Source of the DNA: Gnetum montanum
Lineage: Eukaryota; Streptophyta; Gnetopsida; Gnetales; Gnetaceae
Assembly: GCA_015680685.1 (NCBI GenBank)
Contig: MNCI01028952.1
Location: 8,370-72,369, forward strand
Direction: 5' to 3'
DNA: 64,000 bases
Each line of letters opens with the position of its first letter. Position 1 is the stretch's first letter. The translations under genes and the position numbers were made by a program. Positions 1 to 13,071 of this stretch are shown piece after piece. Under the pieces are notes generated by a model. It was given only the letters and a program-made list of their open reading frames with translations. It was not told where the DNA came from and did not search any database.

Positions 1-722
1 GCAAGTTGTGTATGGAAATAAAGACGAGATTTGTAGATAAACCTTGCAATGCATGGAATAGGATTTTATTACTTGTTATTTGTTACCTATTATTTCTTAC
101 CTGTTATTTATTACCTGCAGTAGTGTGGCATGAGTACGACTTGATTACAAGCATTGACAAATGTGTACGGCTAATCAAGGAATCGGTTACTCATCGCGAT
201 TAGATTCTCTCACCCTTATCTCCTAGAACGCGGGATAAGTATGACTTGGTTACGAGCATTTAAGGATGTGTACGGATAGCCAAGGAATGGATGCTTATCA
301 CGTTTAGGCTAGTTAAGTGCCTCAATACGACCACTTCGAGCACGTGCGTTACGTGTGGTGATCCCAGTAACAATTAGTGTTTGGTAGCCACAATTGCATA
401 GTTCAGGGTGTGTACCGTAAGTGGGAGCGGATGCTGACACTAGTTAATTTAGACTTAGTCCTTAGTTAGAGTTAGTTAGCTTTCTCAACCCTTCACCTTA
501 ATAGCATAGGAGAAAAACACATAAAAGACTATAAAAATCATATACCTCGGACTTACTTAACCATACACTGTGACAATTACAAGTAAGTCTAGGAAGACAA
601 CGAATGATTAACTCCAAGTGTTCCATGGGGCGTGTAGGCATTTAGTCTACGGAGTTCGACCAGATCGCGCGTGCTACGGTCGTTTCGTATGGTTAAGTGT
701 AGGGGTACCTCGCCACTCATCA
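1..722 (+). mobile_element. LTR, 5' part cut off by the window edge
   Basis: This is the downstream part of a TGATGAG-family LTR, ending in GCCACTCATCA at 722. It matches the reverse complement of the TSD-proven solo LTR at 36833-37764 over long stretches, for example the AATAAA-containing segment near position 20, the GGAATAGGATTTTATTA segment near 55-70 and the block at 620-722. No primer-binding site follows position 722, so it is a solo or truncated LTR, not the 5' LTR of an intact element. Homology runs to base 1, so the LTR start lies outside the window. Confidence 0.85.
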
Positions 723-879
723 CAAGTCATAAATGCATGATAGGTAATATTTATTCTTCATTATCATTTATTTCAATTGTTTAAAATCAATGCATAGTCA
801 CAAAATCTCATTCTTTTTCATAAAAAACAATACTAGGATGTCATACAAAGACATGCTAGGATGAATGATGCTTCTATTC

Positions 880-2825
880 ATTAAGTCTTACAACTAGATC
901 TTCAACTTTACCAACTCTATAGTGGACATCGTGTGTAAAGTCTTTAAGATATCCTTAGTACCAGTCTTGAGTTAATTCTTAAACTCAAGCTCTCATTATG
1001 GAGGCAAAATGGGTAACTTTATGTGAAATACATCTAGGAACTTTTGAACCATAGTGATCTAATCAATCTCTACTATCTCTGCACAGTATATAGAAGTAAC
1101 ATAACACCCATGTTCTTTCTTGAGCATCCTATAAAATACCTAGAAAGAAGTCAAATCTAACTGCATGAACTTTTCATGAGTCTAAACCTCTACCTACACA
1201 TCATTAGTAGTTTGTAATCTTATGAGCTTCTATTGATAGTCTAGACTAACACTGAACTATGAAAACAAATCTATGTCAAAAAACACATCTTACTTCCCAA
1301 TATTTATTAGATGCAAGTTATGGATCCACTATATTTCCTACATATGCATTAGTATGTCTCTACAAATATTATCCACTTGAGTCTCATGACCTTCATCTGA
1401 AGATACTAGCAACACATGATGAAGGACATAACATGGAAGATCTAATAGGTGCATAATACTAGGTTCCATGAACGAATTATTAGCACTAAGATCAAATAAA
1501 ATTAAGACAACAAGGTATAAGATCATACCTCTTATGTCCATTACCATGTTGGGTTGCACATCCACTCTCTAGTTCATTAGAGTGTATACCTAATTCTAGG
1601 TCCTTTGACCTACTTCAACTAGCTATGTAGTAGATATACCACATCCTCCAAGCATTGGTGATCTATAATATCGATCACTACCTCCTACACCTTTACTTAT
1701 CTTCTCTAAGAAATCCCTAGCTTAATGTCCTAACTGCTCATAAGAGAGATAGATTGTAATATACCTCTAAATGTGCCTAGACTATTCAAATCTATAATAT
1801 GCTAGTGGAACTCCATATCTAGTAAAAGGAATAACATCACTTACTAATTATTACATTTGATCTTGTCATTGTCCACCACTACCTTGTTCATGTGCCTATG
1901 TAGAGAGGCTAGGCCTACATCCAAGTGGTTGTCCTCTCTTCTATCCCTCCCTCCTATCACAATGTAGAGTATCCTCCTTTTGGATCCTCTCTAGATCCAT
2001 AGCCATAGCTCTAACCTCTTCATATGGTATTAATCAAAGATGTAAGATATGATCCTTCAATGAAGGTCACAATTCCCACACAAACCTGTTCATCTTCATT
2101 CTACTATTGGTTTAATTCAATGAAATACAACTATTGAGCTTAGAAAAGTGGACATCATACTCTACCATACATCAACTACCTTGAAACAATTTGTAAAACT
2201 CATCCTTCTTAGCTTGGGCATACTAGGTAAAAATATATTTGGCACTAAAAATATCAAAAATACCATCCCATAACACCTCCTAATCTATCCATTCCTTAGT
2301 CTACTCCTTAGTCTTCAACCATTGTTAAATAGTATCAACTAACTAATATACTACCAACCAAGTTTGTTAAGTGGAAGTGCAATTCATCAAAACAAAAGCC
2401 TTTCTTAACTTCTCTAGCCACACTGTCACCATACTATGATTCTTGGCACCAACAAAGGTAGAAGGATCTAACTTGCAGAATTACTTTACTAACTTTCTAT
2501 TGATAAGTTAACTAATTGGATCCTTGCCACTACCACCACTTCCACTATTACTACCCACCTTCCTAACAACTAGAGGAGGGGCATCCCTTGTATGCTATTG
2601 TAGAAACTATAGTAATTGTTAGGCAATCTTAGCTTGGCTATTCTAAGGCCAATTGTCCACTACCTATGGTGGTTGATTTAATTATAATTGAGGCTCATTA
2701 GTACCTCAAGCCTAGCTCGTACCAAAACCACAAGTACCTAGCATCCCTATATCTTAAAATAAAAATAGGTAAGTACCCCAAACATGCTACATGATCAACA
2801 TATTCTACTTTGATATCATCATGTA
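880..2825 (-). mobile_element. Degenerate Ty3/gypsy (chromovirus-like) gag-pol relic
   Basis: Read on the minus strand, a primer site TGATGATATCAAAG (close to the tRNA-iMet-type TGGTATCAGAGC) follows an LTR end GGGATGTTACA at 2825. Gag remains lie at about 2260-2030 (KKDEF, a residual VWEYD-like stretch, FVWEL). A poor zinc-knuckle remnant is near 1720. A protease remnant, ILFDLSANNSF (from LFDSGAxHSF), is at about 1560-1340. The protease-RT linker, FHIKLPILPP and then an IPPYRMxPxEL-like segment, is at about 1060-900. Many stops and frameshifts show it is long dead. The extent of its 5' LTR above 2825 could not be set. It is a different lineage from the tRNA-Asp elements elsewhere in the window. 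Confidence 0.65.
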
Positions 2826-5267
2826 ACATCCCGAGCATCCCATACTATGCATTTGGCTACGGATATGACTATGCTCTACACTTAGATAAGCAAAGAAATA
2901 TGTCAACTCATATCAAATAACATATTAAATTAAAAATTACAATAGAAGTTACCACTTTAAATTTAAATAAAAAGATCATATAGCTTGACTATAAAATAAA
3001 GTATACACAAATACAACTAGCTATTATGTGTGCATGTGTGTGTAGATCATATATCACATATAATGTCATCTACATCATGCTAACAATACATCATATCTTA
3101 TTTTGTTAGAAATATAAATAATATGTACATCATCATGTCAAAGTGTTTACTAGTAAGGACTGTCCAAAATAATACCATAGGCAAATATATCCATCTCCTA
3201 AGCATATATGTACATAAACATAAAGATGTACAAAGGAATCAAGCCACCATATTCTTTCTCGATCTTAGCATTCTTTGGCACTTGTGGTTCCATCACATGT
3301 ATAAAATATAGTCAATATAAACTGAGCAAAAATCTTTCATGCTTCCCTTACTAGATGGTTGACAAATATCTATAAGCAACATTAGTTCATAAGCCCCATC
3401 CATATACATCAAGAAATAATCATGATATATCCAATACATGCATAAATTAATGTTAACCACTAAACCAAACATGAAAATACCCTAGACTTCACATCATATC
3501 TTGATCTTAACAAGTATGTGCATACATGACCAGGTAATCATAATGCATCCTAACTCATACCATCCAACATTCAAGTTGATTATGATTACTTGGTCATATA
3601 CCAGTCAAACACATATACCAACATCCAATCAACCATAAGCCAACCATGCATATACCAAACTACTCATGTGTCAGCTTATGCCTTCATCAACAAAGAGTAA
3701 TTATCAATCCTTGTGGCAATTGATACATCCACACTTTGTGTATCATATGTATTCATTGCCATGAGTACTCATCATCTCTATTTCTTTACAAGTCTTTTAT
3801 GAATATTTATTAGCTTTATTTATGCTAGTGCTTATCAACATATGACTTGAAGCCACTTCATAAACCTTTGACTAGTTGTAGTGACTATCACACTTATGCT
3901 CTTATACTCTTAGGATGATGGCTAAGATAAAAGCCTCAGTTATGCATTTGAGTAAGGGTCATCCTCATCCACCTCCAAGATGCCTCATCATAAACTTGTT
4001 TACTCCCTCATATCAACTTAACCCATAGAGCATCAACTGATCATGAGCAACTAGTGCTACGTGGATTATTGCCTCACAATATATCACTTAAACTAACTTA
4101 AGTTCCACTAACTCAAATACTTGAAAAATGCACATCCATCAGAGTTACCATCAGACTTGAAATCATAATAACTAGAAGCCATAGAATGCAATATCACATG
4201 AACTAATCAAAAATCACTTATTACATATTTAAATAATAATTTTCATCTAACATAAGCAAATGCTTCATACTCGAGATGCACACTACATTGCAACCATTTC
4301 ATCTTCAGATTCTAAACTTGCTTGGGTAAACCATGACCAAAACATGACTTATGATCCATAAAATTCCTTCAAATTGCAACCCATAGTGTGATCATGATCA
4401 CCACAATGAGTAATCTAAAACTCACAATCTACTCACTAATAAACTACTTGTGATGGGGTCACAATTTCTACCATGAGCAGATTGTAACTATCCACTCGTT
4501 TACTTCAGCTAACCTCACCATGACCTAGATGCAAGGTTACCACAACTTGTGAAATATGTAAAAATTTTGTTGTAACTTAAGTATGAGCACATCACAACCC
4601 ACAATACATACAAATTTTTTACTACAATCTAATTGTGATCACATTGTGATTTTTAGTTTACATGAACACCTACAACTAGATCCTATAACTTTACTACAAG
4701 TTGACTGTCACCTATGATTTGCATACATGCCCAAAATCTGAATATTAGAAATAGTCCAAAATAACCTCACAACTCAAGCAACTAACAAAAATGCACATTA
4801 TCAACTTGATCAACCATTATAATTGGTTCTTACAACCCTGCACAAGTCTTATAATGCCCAATTATGTTCCATATACAAGTTAAAAGATTATATAAGCCAA
4901 AAACATACCACATAACCAAAATCATAGTAACTTCAACATGCAAACAACTGTATCATATTGTTTATCAAATGGTTCCCTTGCAAGTGCATTTACATACAAA
5001 TCTACCATAAGAAATAAGAGAAAAGTAAAGGAAGTCCACCAATATTAATCATAGCTCTCAAAAGTACAAAATATTCATCAAAAGCTTCAAAATAGATCAA
5101 ACTCTATCCTAAAGTAGCTAGCTCTCAAATCCTAGTTTCAAAAACAAGAAGCAACCCAAATCTAGACCTCAAATGCTCTTAAATCTACTTGCAAGCTCTC
5201 ATTCATTAGACATAAGAAGGTAGCACATAGAAACAATGATGACACAAATGATAAAAAAAAAAGGTTT
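2826..5267. other. Gene-free AT-rich DNA, probably long LTR of the adjacent relic
   Basis: No coding pattern, RNA gene or recognisable repeat boundary was seen. Because it directly precedes the minus-strand primer site and LTR end at 2825, at least part of it is probably the 5' LTR of the Ty3/gypsy relic at 880-2825. The outer edge of that LTR was not found. Confidence 0.4.
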
Positions 5268-6161
5268 GTGTTTGATGAGTAGTGAGGTACCCCATATGTC
5301 CAACCATACAAATCACAAGCATTCATGCATGCTCCAGTCAAATTATGTGGATAGGACTAGTTATGGCATCTAGATCATTATGCCTTGATTGTAGTTCATT
5401 GTCTTCCCACCTAGACTAGTGGTAGCTTTGTCACATATGGTTTAGTCCAAAGTAAGGCACATGATTCTTAATGTTATTTTGGCCTTAGGCTACTCTTAAT
5501 GACAATAAAGAAATCAATTATTTAACTAATTATCAACATAAAGTAAAGTCTAAACTAGCCTACAAGCAATGAGTATCCATTCCCAGCCTGTCGTACATGT
5601 CTTGAACCCATGTATCCACTACTGGGATTACCAAGCGCTATGCTATTGAGTGAACCAAGTAATAATGCTACTAAGATTACCAAGCAAATACATGTTTACA
5701 CTCAAAATCGATCACACTCATTCTACCAATTCATTAACATGCATGGAAACATAAATATAAACTAAATACATGGAATATTAATTACATTAAAAGTAAATTT
5801 AATCTAAGTCAAAGTGCTGCAATGAATAAGAATCAATCTCGATCTTATTTCCATTCATGGAATGTGTCCAGGTACATTGCCACTCGAATAAGACAATGCA
5901 CAACTAACTTAGATCCACACTGCGGACAGTCACTTGTTATTCTCTAAGACTACAAAATAAAACTACAAGAGTTTAGCTAGTCTATTGACCAAAGAATGCT
6001 GATACATGGCAGGAGCACACATATTTATAAACTTTATTATGGAGCTACGTCGACGGGGCCCCATAAATGTAGTAAATGCTATGTTGATGTGGCCTCATCG
6101 ATGGGGAACACCACATCGACAAGGACCCATCGACATGACACTTTGATGCTTCATCAGTGTT
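5268..6161 (-). mobile_element. Solo LTR with 5-bp TSD
   Basis: The LTR occupies 5273-6156 (884 bp) on the minus strand and is flanked by the direct repeat GTGTT at 5268-5272 and 6157-6161. Its plus-strand ends read TGATGAGTAGTGAGGTACCC and GATGCTTCATCA. The minus-strand TATA box (TATAAATA) is at 6022-6029. Between the TATA box and the LTR edge lies a tract of GTCGAC, ATCGAT and ATCGAC motifs (6043-6143). There is no internal retroelement sequence, so it arose by LTR-LTR recombination. Confidence 0.92.
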
Positions 6162-6434
6162 TAAGTTTTATTAAAACTAAGTAAAATAAAATATTATAAA
6201 ATAGTCAAATGAACATATTCATTAGTCAAATTATTGGCCCCATGGATTGATAAATATGTCATGGTATAATAACATATAAACCCACATAGCTCATACATGC
6301 CCCAAATTAAAAATTGATTAAATCCCCAACAAGCATGTTTCAATCACATCAAACATATATACTCAATTGTAAAACCAAACATCCAAAATATGGCCACATC
6401 ACCATCATGTATAATACAATAATAGTAAAAAAAG

Positions 6435-6612
6435 AAAGGATCATCACCCAAAGCTACAATGCTCATCTCACCAAGCAAAGTCCCAAGAGGGTCAATAGAT
6501 GGGAGAAAGCCTAATCTATTTTTTAGTAGCTACACCTAGGATAGTATAAGACTAATACATGTATACTAATAGCCGTATGTTGATTTGCTACTCCTACCCT
6601 CAAGTTCTCCTT
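6435..6612 (-). mobile_element. tRNA-derived SINE, family 2, degenerate copy
   Basis: This stretch aligns with the better copy at 20886-21060. Shared blocks are the GGATCATCACC-type 3' end, AATGCTCATC, GGGTC-A-GATG and GAAAGCCTAA, then TTTTTAGTAGCTACACC. The tRNA-like head at the right end is eroded. Confidence 0.5.
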
Positions 6613-6764
6613 CCTTGCTGGTCACAATGTCTATCTAACATATCCCAGAAGATTAGTCTACATAATTATGAAATCTAAATACACATATATATGGAACATA
6701 AAAAATCACATATGTCATAATGTCATATTTTCTCTAACTACTCATGATAATGTAGCTACATAAC

Positions 6765-7585
6765 TGATGAGTCATGATTTTCCTAGCTCTGATATCAGAT
6801 ATCTGATATTGGATACCATATATTAGGGGACAAGATGCAATGTCAAATATTTGATATTGCAGGGTATGTGCCAGCCTATAAATATAGTACTTGGGCACAC
6901 AATTTGGGATAAGTTTTGCATAGGTTTTTTTTGTCAGTAGAGTAGCCAAACTCTTGTAGTTTTATTCTATAATCTTAGAAAATAATTAATGAGTGCTCGC
7001 ACAGTGGATCTAAGTCAGTTGTACGAAGTCTTATTTAGATGGTAATGTACCTAGACACATTCCATGAATGGCAATAAGATTGAGATTGATGCTTATTCCT
7101 TGCAGCACTTTGACTTAGATTAGATTTACTTTCCATGCAATTTATTTTTCATGTACTTAGTTAATATTTACATTTTCATGCATATTAATTAAGCACATAA
7201 GTATAGTCGCTTCGAGCATGCGTATGACTCTTGGTAATCCCAGCAATGCTTAACGTTTGGTAATCTAGCAGCATTATACATGTTTAGGATGTGTGCAGAA
7301 AGTGGGATTGAATATTTATGTTAGGATATTTGATTATTAATTAGCAATTAGATTAGTTGAATTAATTATAAATTGAGTTTCAACATATTGTTAATCATAG
7401 AAAAATAAAATATAAAATAATAAAAATCATATGCCTTACTAGTCCAAGTGGAAAGACAATGAACTACAATCAAGGCATAGTGATCTAGATGCCACAACTA
7501 GTCCCATCCACGAAATTCAACCAAATCATGTGTGAATGCTTATGATTCATATGGTTGGGTGTAGGGGTACCTCATCGCTCATCAT
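6765..7585 (+). repeat. 5' LTR of the gag-only element
   Basis: It runs from TGATGAGTCATG to CATCGCTCATCA, 821 bp. A TATA box, TATAAATA, is at 6877-6884. The palindromic tract sits at 6787-6852 and includes the perfect 18-bp palindrome ATATCAGATATCTGATAT at 6792-6809. Confidence 0.93.
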
Positions 7586-7586
7586 T

Positions 7587-7604
7587 AGCATCGTTGTCAA
7601 GGAT
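7587..7604 (+). promoter_or_regulatory. Primer-binding site, tRNA-Asp type
   Basis: The sequence begins one base after the LTR. It matches the complement of the 3' end of plant tRNA-Asp (TGGCGCCGTTGCCGGGG) apart from transitions, mostly at former CpG sites. The younger copy at 55890-55906 reads TGGCACCGTTGTCAGGG. Confidence 0.8.
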
Positions 7605-7699
7605 GGTGCTAGTTATGTAGATTAGTTATATCACAAATGATCATTGTAAAAGTATTAACCATTTATCTTTAGAAAACATTAATATTTTAAGCCACACAT

Positions 7700-9780
7700 T
7701 ATTAGACAAAACCATGTCTTCTTCACACAAAATCAATAATGCATCATATGATGAGAACACTCGTAGGAGAAATGATAGGATGTAAACTAAAGAAAATTGG
7801 AGGGAACAACCTCAAACAAGGGTTTCCTATGCCCATTTAAACCCTTACTACACTCAAAGACTACATTCAACTAGTGCAGACAATCCTAGAGGAGATGGAG
7901 AAAGTCATAGAACAAGGAGGGCCTCAAGGCCTAAGACCTCCTAAACCTAGACAAGATAAATCAAAGAACCAAAGAAAGAACTATAGGAGCCATGGCGATT
8001 CTCCCAGTTCCTCATATTCATCTTTCTCTTCAACATCTAGTTTTGACAAAGATGAATGTAGATATAGAGATAGAGCTCCACTACAAGGTCAAGACAAAAA
8101 TAGAATTGAACCTAAGGAAAAAATCAAAGACATAAAAATGAGCATAGACAAGATTGTCATAATCAAATGCATAGAAATAGAAATTTTCATCACAACATGT
8201 CTAATGATAATGAACCCTTGTTGGCCACTAAGAGCTTGATGTAGATCATGGAGGTGATTAAGATACCTCATAGGCATCACAAGGACAATGGCTTACCCAT
8301 GCTTGATATAAACAATATCCCTAAATTTGTGAGAGGCTACAATTCAGATCCACAACATTATCTACAAGCCTTCCATAATGCCTGTGTCCCATAAAACATT
8401 GAAAGTAGGTGGCAAAAGCTTAAGCTCTTTCCTTTGACACTAATTGATAGAGCCAAAGTGTGGTATATATTGTTAAAACCAAATTCAATTTGACGATGGT
8501 CCACAATGCTAGAACTCTTCAATAAAAAATACCAAACCTATGCAAGGATGTCCAACCTAAGGAGACAAATCTAAGGATGGAAGTAAGAACAACATGAACC
8601 CTTAGACATGGCCTTAGATAGATATTATTCTCTACTGAATAGATGCCTAGGCCATGGTTTCTCTAAGGAAAGGCAACTTTTCCACATCATAGATGCGCTT
8701 TGTAATGAAACAAGAGAGACCCTTAGGATCTATGCCCTAGGTCAATGACACAAGCTATGAACCCAACAAATCCAAGAGCTAATCGAGTGCATGGCAAAAG
8801 AAGAAGGAGAGTTATGTAAATGAGAGAATGTAGATGAAAGTAACTAGGACCCAACTCTTCAAAAGAAAACGAGGCAACTCTCGATGAGATGATTTTACAA
8901 TGAACCTTGCCAATACAAAATTCTCTCATTGAGCTTGAAGTAAAGTTGAATAAGATGTTGGAATTGATGAATGAGAAAGTTAAAACTTGCATAGAAATCG
9001 TAGAGGAGAAGGCAATGCAAAATGAACTAGGCAATCACAATAAACAAAGAAAGTAGAACCAAGAAATAGCTAGGAACACTTTTTGGCAAATAAGAAAAAT
9101 AGCTGAAGGAAGTGAGGCTATAGACTCAACCACGAATGAAGATAATGGATGTAACATCTGCATATATGACCATCCAAAGGACCATTACCTAGTCTTGTTG
9201 CATCTGCATGAGTATTGGATAGGTGCCTTAAATCTGAAGTTTTTATAGAAGCACATGCCTAGGAGATTTCCTCTTCCACAAGGTAATTATAGACAGTCCC
9301 ACAACCAATTGTACTATCCTAGGGTAGCCTCAACACTATCATCCAACACAGTGGCAAAACCCATAGTCATGGGGGAGGCCATCATCAAACTAGCACTACC
9401 TTTACTACCAGCTAAACCTATATGGATATTACATTCAACAATTTGTTTCCCCAAATAGTTCCACTTCCTCTACCTCAAATCACTACTACCACTCTCTTGA
9501 ATATCATCACCCTGCAACATCTTATATGAGATCACCACCTCACACCTCTCATCCTTCATCATTTCCTCAATATTCTCATACTCACCTCCATCATGTGCCA
9601 CTGCCAGCAACACAGGGAGGTCCAGCAGCACAACATCAACAAGAGAATGCCACTTGTGCTACAAACACACATAGAAATGATAATGCCAATAGGTCCCCAC
9701 CATAATCTTGAAAACATTCTTTCTTTAGGAAGGACCCCAGGTGGAAGCGTAACACTCATGGACTTACTACATCATCCAAA
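7700..9780 (+). pseudogene. Degenerate gag of the gag-only Ty3/gypsy element
   Basis: Fragments in shifting frames encode a basic, Ser-rich stretch with KPRQDKSKNQRKN (7940-8000), a capsid-like start NIPKFVRGYNSDPQHYLQAF (about 8310-8370), then R..LKLFPLTL and AKVWY (about 8420-8465). A Pro- and Tyr-rich tail follows. The counterpart in the element at 55142 is INNIPKFEG near 57000. Stops and frameshifts interrupt it repeatedly, so no intact product is expected. Confidence 0.7.
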
Positions 9781-9784
9781 CTAG

Positions 9785-12223
9785 CATAAGGCCAATTTAA
9801 TGTAACAACCTTCCTCATAAAAACAATGTCTCCTAATCATACGCAAAAGCCAACACCCATTATCACTCTAATACAAGACATAAATGATAAATCTATCATT
9901 GTGGAGAGATAGAAGAATCCATGCATCACCAATAATGATAAAGAGTGCAATTGTGGGCCAGAAGTTTGAAATATTAACACAACCTCTATACCAACCCACC
10001 ATAAAGTTTAGGATAAAATGTGTGAGAAAAATAGCCACTAAATCAGAAGACACCTAGTGGCTTGCAAATCAGAATATAAAACTGTTTCAAAGATGCATGG
10101 AAGTAACTGATTTACTTATTAGTTCTAGAATTTTCTAATTATTCATATGTTTTTCATTTCTTAATATTTTTCTCCTTTCTTGAGTCATTCTCTTTATGTT
10201 TTATGATTGTATTTTATGTTTTTGTTAATAATATTGCCAAGTCATGATGCAGAAGTCAATGATGTGTGTTGGGTTTTTGTGCTATGCTATTAAGATGATT
10301 GGGTAAGTAATTTTGTAAAGCAGTGAGACCATCGCATCCATCCCTCCAATTCTCTGAATAAAAGGTCTTTTTCATGGAAACAATTTGGTTCTTCTTTTAT
10401 GAAACTAAAATTCATCTATGATCATTGTACCTTTAAAAAAGAGGGAACAACCAAGTGGGAATGGCAAAGGGTGTGATCACAAGGGGACTTGTTGGGTTCT
10501 CTTCTTGACTTCCTTCATGTGGTTTATGACTCCTCTTAGAATGTATCATGACTCCTTCATCAACCAATAAAAAGGAAGCTTTGTCTTTGCATGGTGTGGT
10601 TCCCATCCAAAAAAAAAAAACAAAAACACAAAATACAAAAAAAGAAAGAAAAAAAAGAAAAAAGGGAAAAAGACAATAAGAAAAAAAATAATAAACAATA
10701 ATGGGAATTCAAAGCACATCCCTTAGACACAATAATGGGCTATAAGCACTCGTTGTGGGGTTGAAAAGAAATGTTACCCATGCTTGGAGGCATCCCTCTA
10801 ACAAAGGCCCTTCCTTCCTTCTTCCTTTTTCTTCTCTTTTTTGAGTGATGATTATTCTTTGAGGTGGTTGTGGACTCATGGTGGTTGGCAAAATCGAACA
10901 CATCAATGCAAGATCACTGTTCATGATATGGACTTAGTCTAAACTTGGATGGATAGGTATGTTGATCATTTTAATCATAATCATCAAAAGAACCTATTGT
11001 GGATATGGTTAAGTACCTTACATCTTGATCTCTACAATCCCTTCTCATTCCATTATTCACCTCACTACTCCATGTGATTATGGGCCTTTTGGTTTTGTGT
11101 AGTATAGTGTAGCATCCCAACCACGATAGTTGTGTGTTATTTGGAATAAAGGCATGATCTACATTTAACTTCTAGGGTGCCCATGGACATCTATAGAAGT
11201 GGTTATGCAAGGGCATCATGACAAGAGCTTGCTTTGGGGAGCACCCACTTGCATAACTTTTGTTGATCATGGCTTTGAACTAACCTTCAAATCTTCCAGA
11301 ACATCAGTGATGGTTTCTCTGAATTTATGCATGATTTTGGGATTACTTCTCATCTATTTCATTAATTTTTCCTCCTTTTCTATTTCCATATCCATTAATA
11401 TTTTTTGGTCATCTTCTGAATTATACCTTTGGTTTTAATTGCTTGAAAACTTATGTGCTTCCAAAGTTACGCTTATTAGTCATGGGGGCTAGGGATGTTC
11501 GCTTTGAAATTTTTCTAACATCCTATTTTCAAACATCATGGTAATTAATAATAATTGATCAAAATAATGTGAACAACTTGATGATTTTAGTTACCTCATA
11601 GTCTTGGGCATAGCATGATGTAATCACCTTGTGCTTAAACAAAAACTAAGGGATCCAAAAAAGGTTAATTATTAAGGAAAATTTACCAAAACTAATGTTG
11701 ATCTTTTGATGACTATAGGTGATGATAAAAGAAATGCTTAAGGAAGAAGGTATTTTGCTAGGCACAAAAATGAAGCCAAGGGTGGGGACAACAAAGGATA
11801 TGTCTATGGACAAATCGTAGCACATACAAGATAGTAGCTCAAACTTCGCATGTTTGTTAGATCCATGGGACGATGAGAAGAAATTTCAGTCCACCCTTCA
11901 AGAATGTTCTACATAACCAGAGGAGCATCAACATAACAATCAAGGTTAAAAGCTTACCACTACTAGTGAGAATAAGAAGAATCATCTTCAGCAGATTTTT
12001 GAAGACCTCTGCAAATTTTGTAATCTTCAATGTATGACCAATATTTTTGTTACTCTGCCATTTTGTATGCATTCACTCAAATAAAATTTTGCAATGCAAC
12101 ACTCAAAGTCAGTCAGTAGCTTGCATATTAGTCAATAATCCCATACATTCCCAATATTTTGTAAGGAACTTGTTTCTCATTTTGTTTAACTAGAGAACAA
12201 GTTTTTATTCAGTTGTGGGGGTA
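9785..12223 (+). other. Non-coding 3' region of the gag-only element
   Basis: No conserved ORF was seen. It contains A-rich stretches at 10608-10695 and blocks shared with 62830-63660: CTTTGCATGGTGTGGTT, GGGAATTCAAAGCACATCCC, and GGTTATGCAAGGG followed by GCTTGCTTTGGGGAG. The polypurine-like GTTGTGGGGGTA ends it. Confidence 0.65.
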
Positions 12224-12880
12224 TGATAAGTCATCATTTGTTTGGCTATGATATCGGATATCCGATATCAAAGGACAAGATGCGATGTTAGATATCTGAT
12301 ATCACGGGGTATGTGCTAACCTATAAACATAGTGCTTGGACACACGATTTAGGATAAGTTTTGCATAGGTTTTTTTCAATAGAGTAGTGAAACTCTTACA
12401 ATTTTATTTCATAATCTTAGATAACAGTTAATGAGTTCCCACAGAGTGGATCTAAGTCTGTTGTACAGAGTCTTATTTAAGTGGCAATGTACTTGGACAC
12501 ATTCCATGAATGGCAATAGGATTGAGATTGATTCTTAACTTAGATTAGATTTACTTTCCATGCAATTTACTTTTCATGTACTTAGTTAATATTTACATTT
12601 TCATGCATATTAATTAAGCACATAAGTACAGCTGCTTCAAGCATGCGTATGACTCTTGGTAATCCCAGCAAACACTTACCATTTGGTAACCCATCATCAT
12701 TATACATGTTCAAGATGTGTGCAGAAAGTGGGATCNAGTCCAAGTGGGCAAACAACGAACTACGATCAAGGCATAGTGATCTAGATGCGACAACTAATCC
12801 CATCTATGGAATTTGACTAGATCATGCATGAACACTTATGATTCGTATGATTGGATGTAGGGGTACCTCACCGCTCATCA
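12224..12880 (+). repeat. 3' LTR of the gag-only element, with assembly joint
   Basis: It runs from TGATAAGTCATCATT to CACCGCTCATCA, 657 bp. It is shorter than the 5' LTR mainly because the segment matching about 7305-7440 is missing at the single N (12736), and a shorter deletion follows 12530. The palindromic tract at 12249-12304 includes a 22-bp perfect palindrome at 12249-12270. The TATA-like TATAAACA is at 12322-12329. Confidence 0.92.
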
Positions 12881-13071
12881 ATAACCATACCCCCCATCAT
12901 CCAATCATAACTACATATATACATATAATTATATAACATTGTACTGAGGGGTCTTGTTGTGATAGGTTATAAAAAACATTCCTAATAAATATATTAAAAT
13001 GATTCAAGACCTATATGAAGAAGCTACTACTGTACTTAGAATAGCTTGTGGATTCATATTTGATTTTTCAA

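Larger units (their letters stand above)
6760..12885 (+). mobile_element. Complete non-autonomous Ty3/gypsy element (gag, no pol) with TSD
   Basis: A 5' LTR (6765-7585) and a 3' LTR (12224-12880) bound an internal region of about 4.6 kb. The direct repeat ATAAC lies at 6760-6764 and 12881-12885, which proves one insertion unit. A primer site TAGCATCGTTGTCAAGGA (7587-7604) is a decayed match to the tRNA-Asp primer sequence, and a G-rich polypurine-like TGTGGGGG precedes the 3' LTR. Degenerate gag sequence fills about 7700-9780. RT, RNase H and integrase are absent, and the remaining 2.1 kb is non-coding. The downstream segment (10430-11280) matches 62830-63660 in the pol-bearing element at 55142, so this is a deletion derivative. 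An N at 12736 marks an assembly joint in the 3' LTR. Confidence 0.92.

Noticed and set aside
2-6. CAAGT matching CAAGT after the LTR end at 723-727, as if a TSD.
   Set aside because: LTR homology to 36833-37764 continues through these bases, and the true LTR start is outside the window, so the match is chance.
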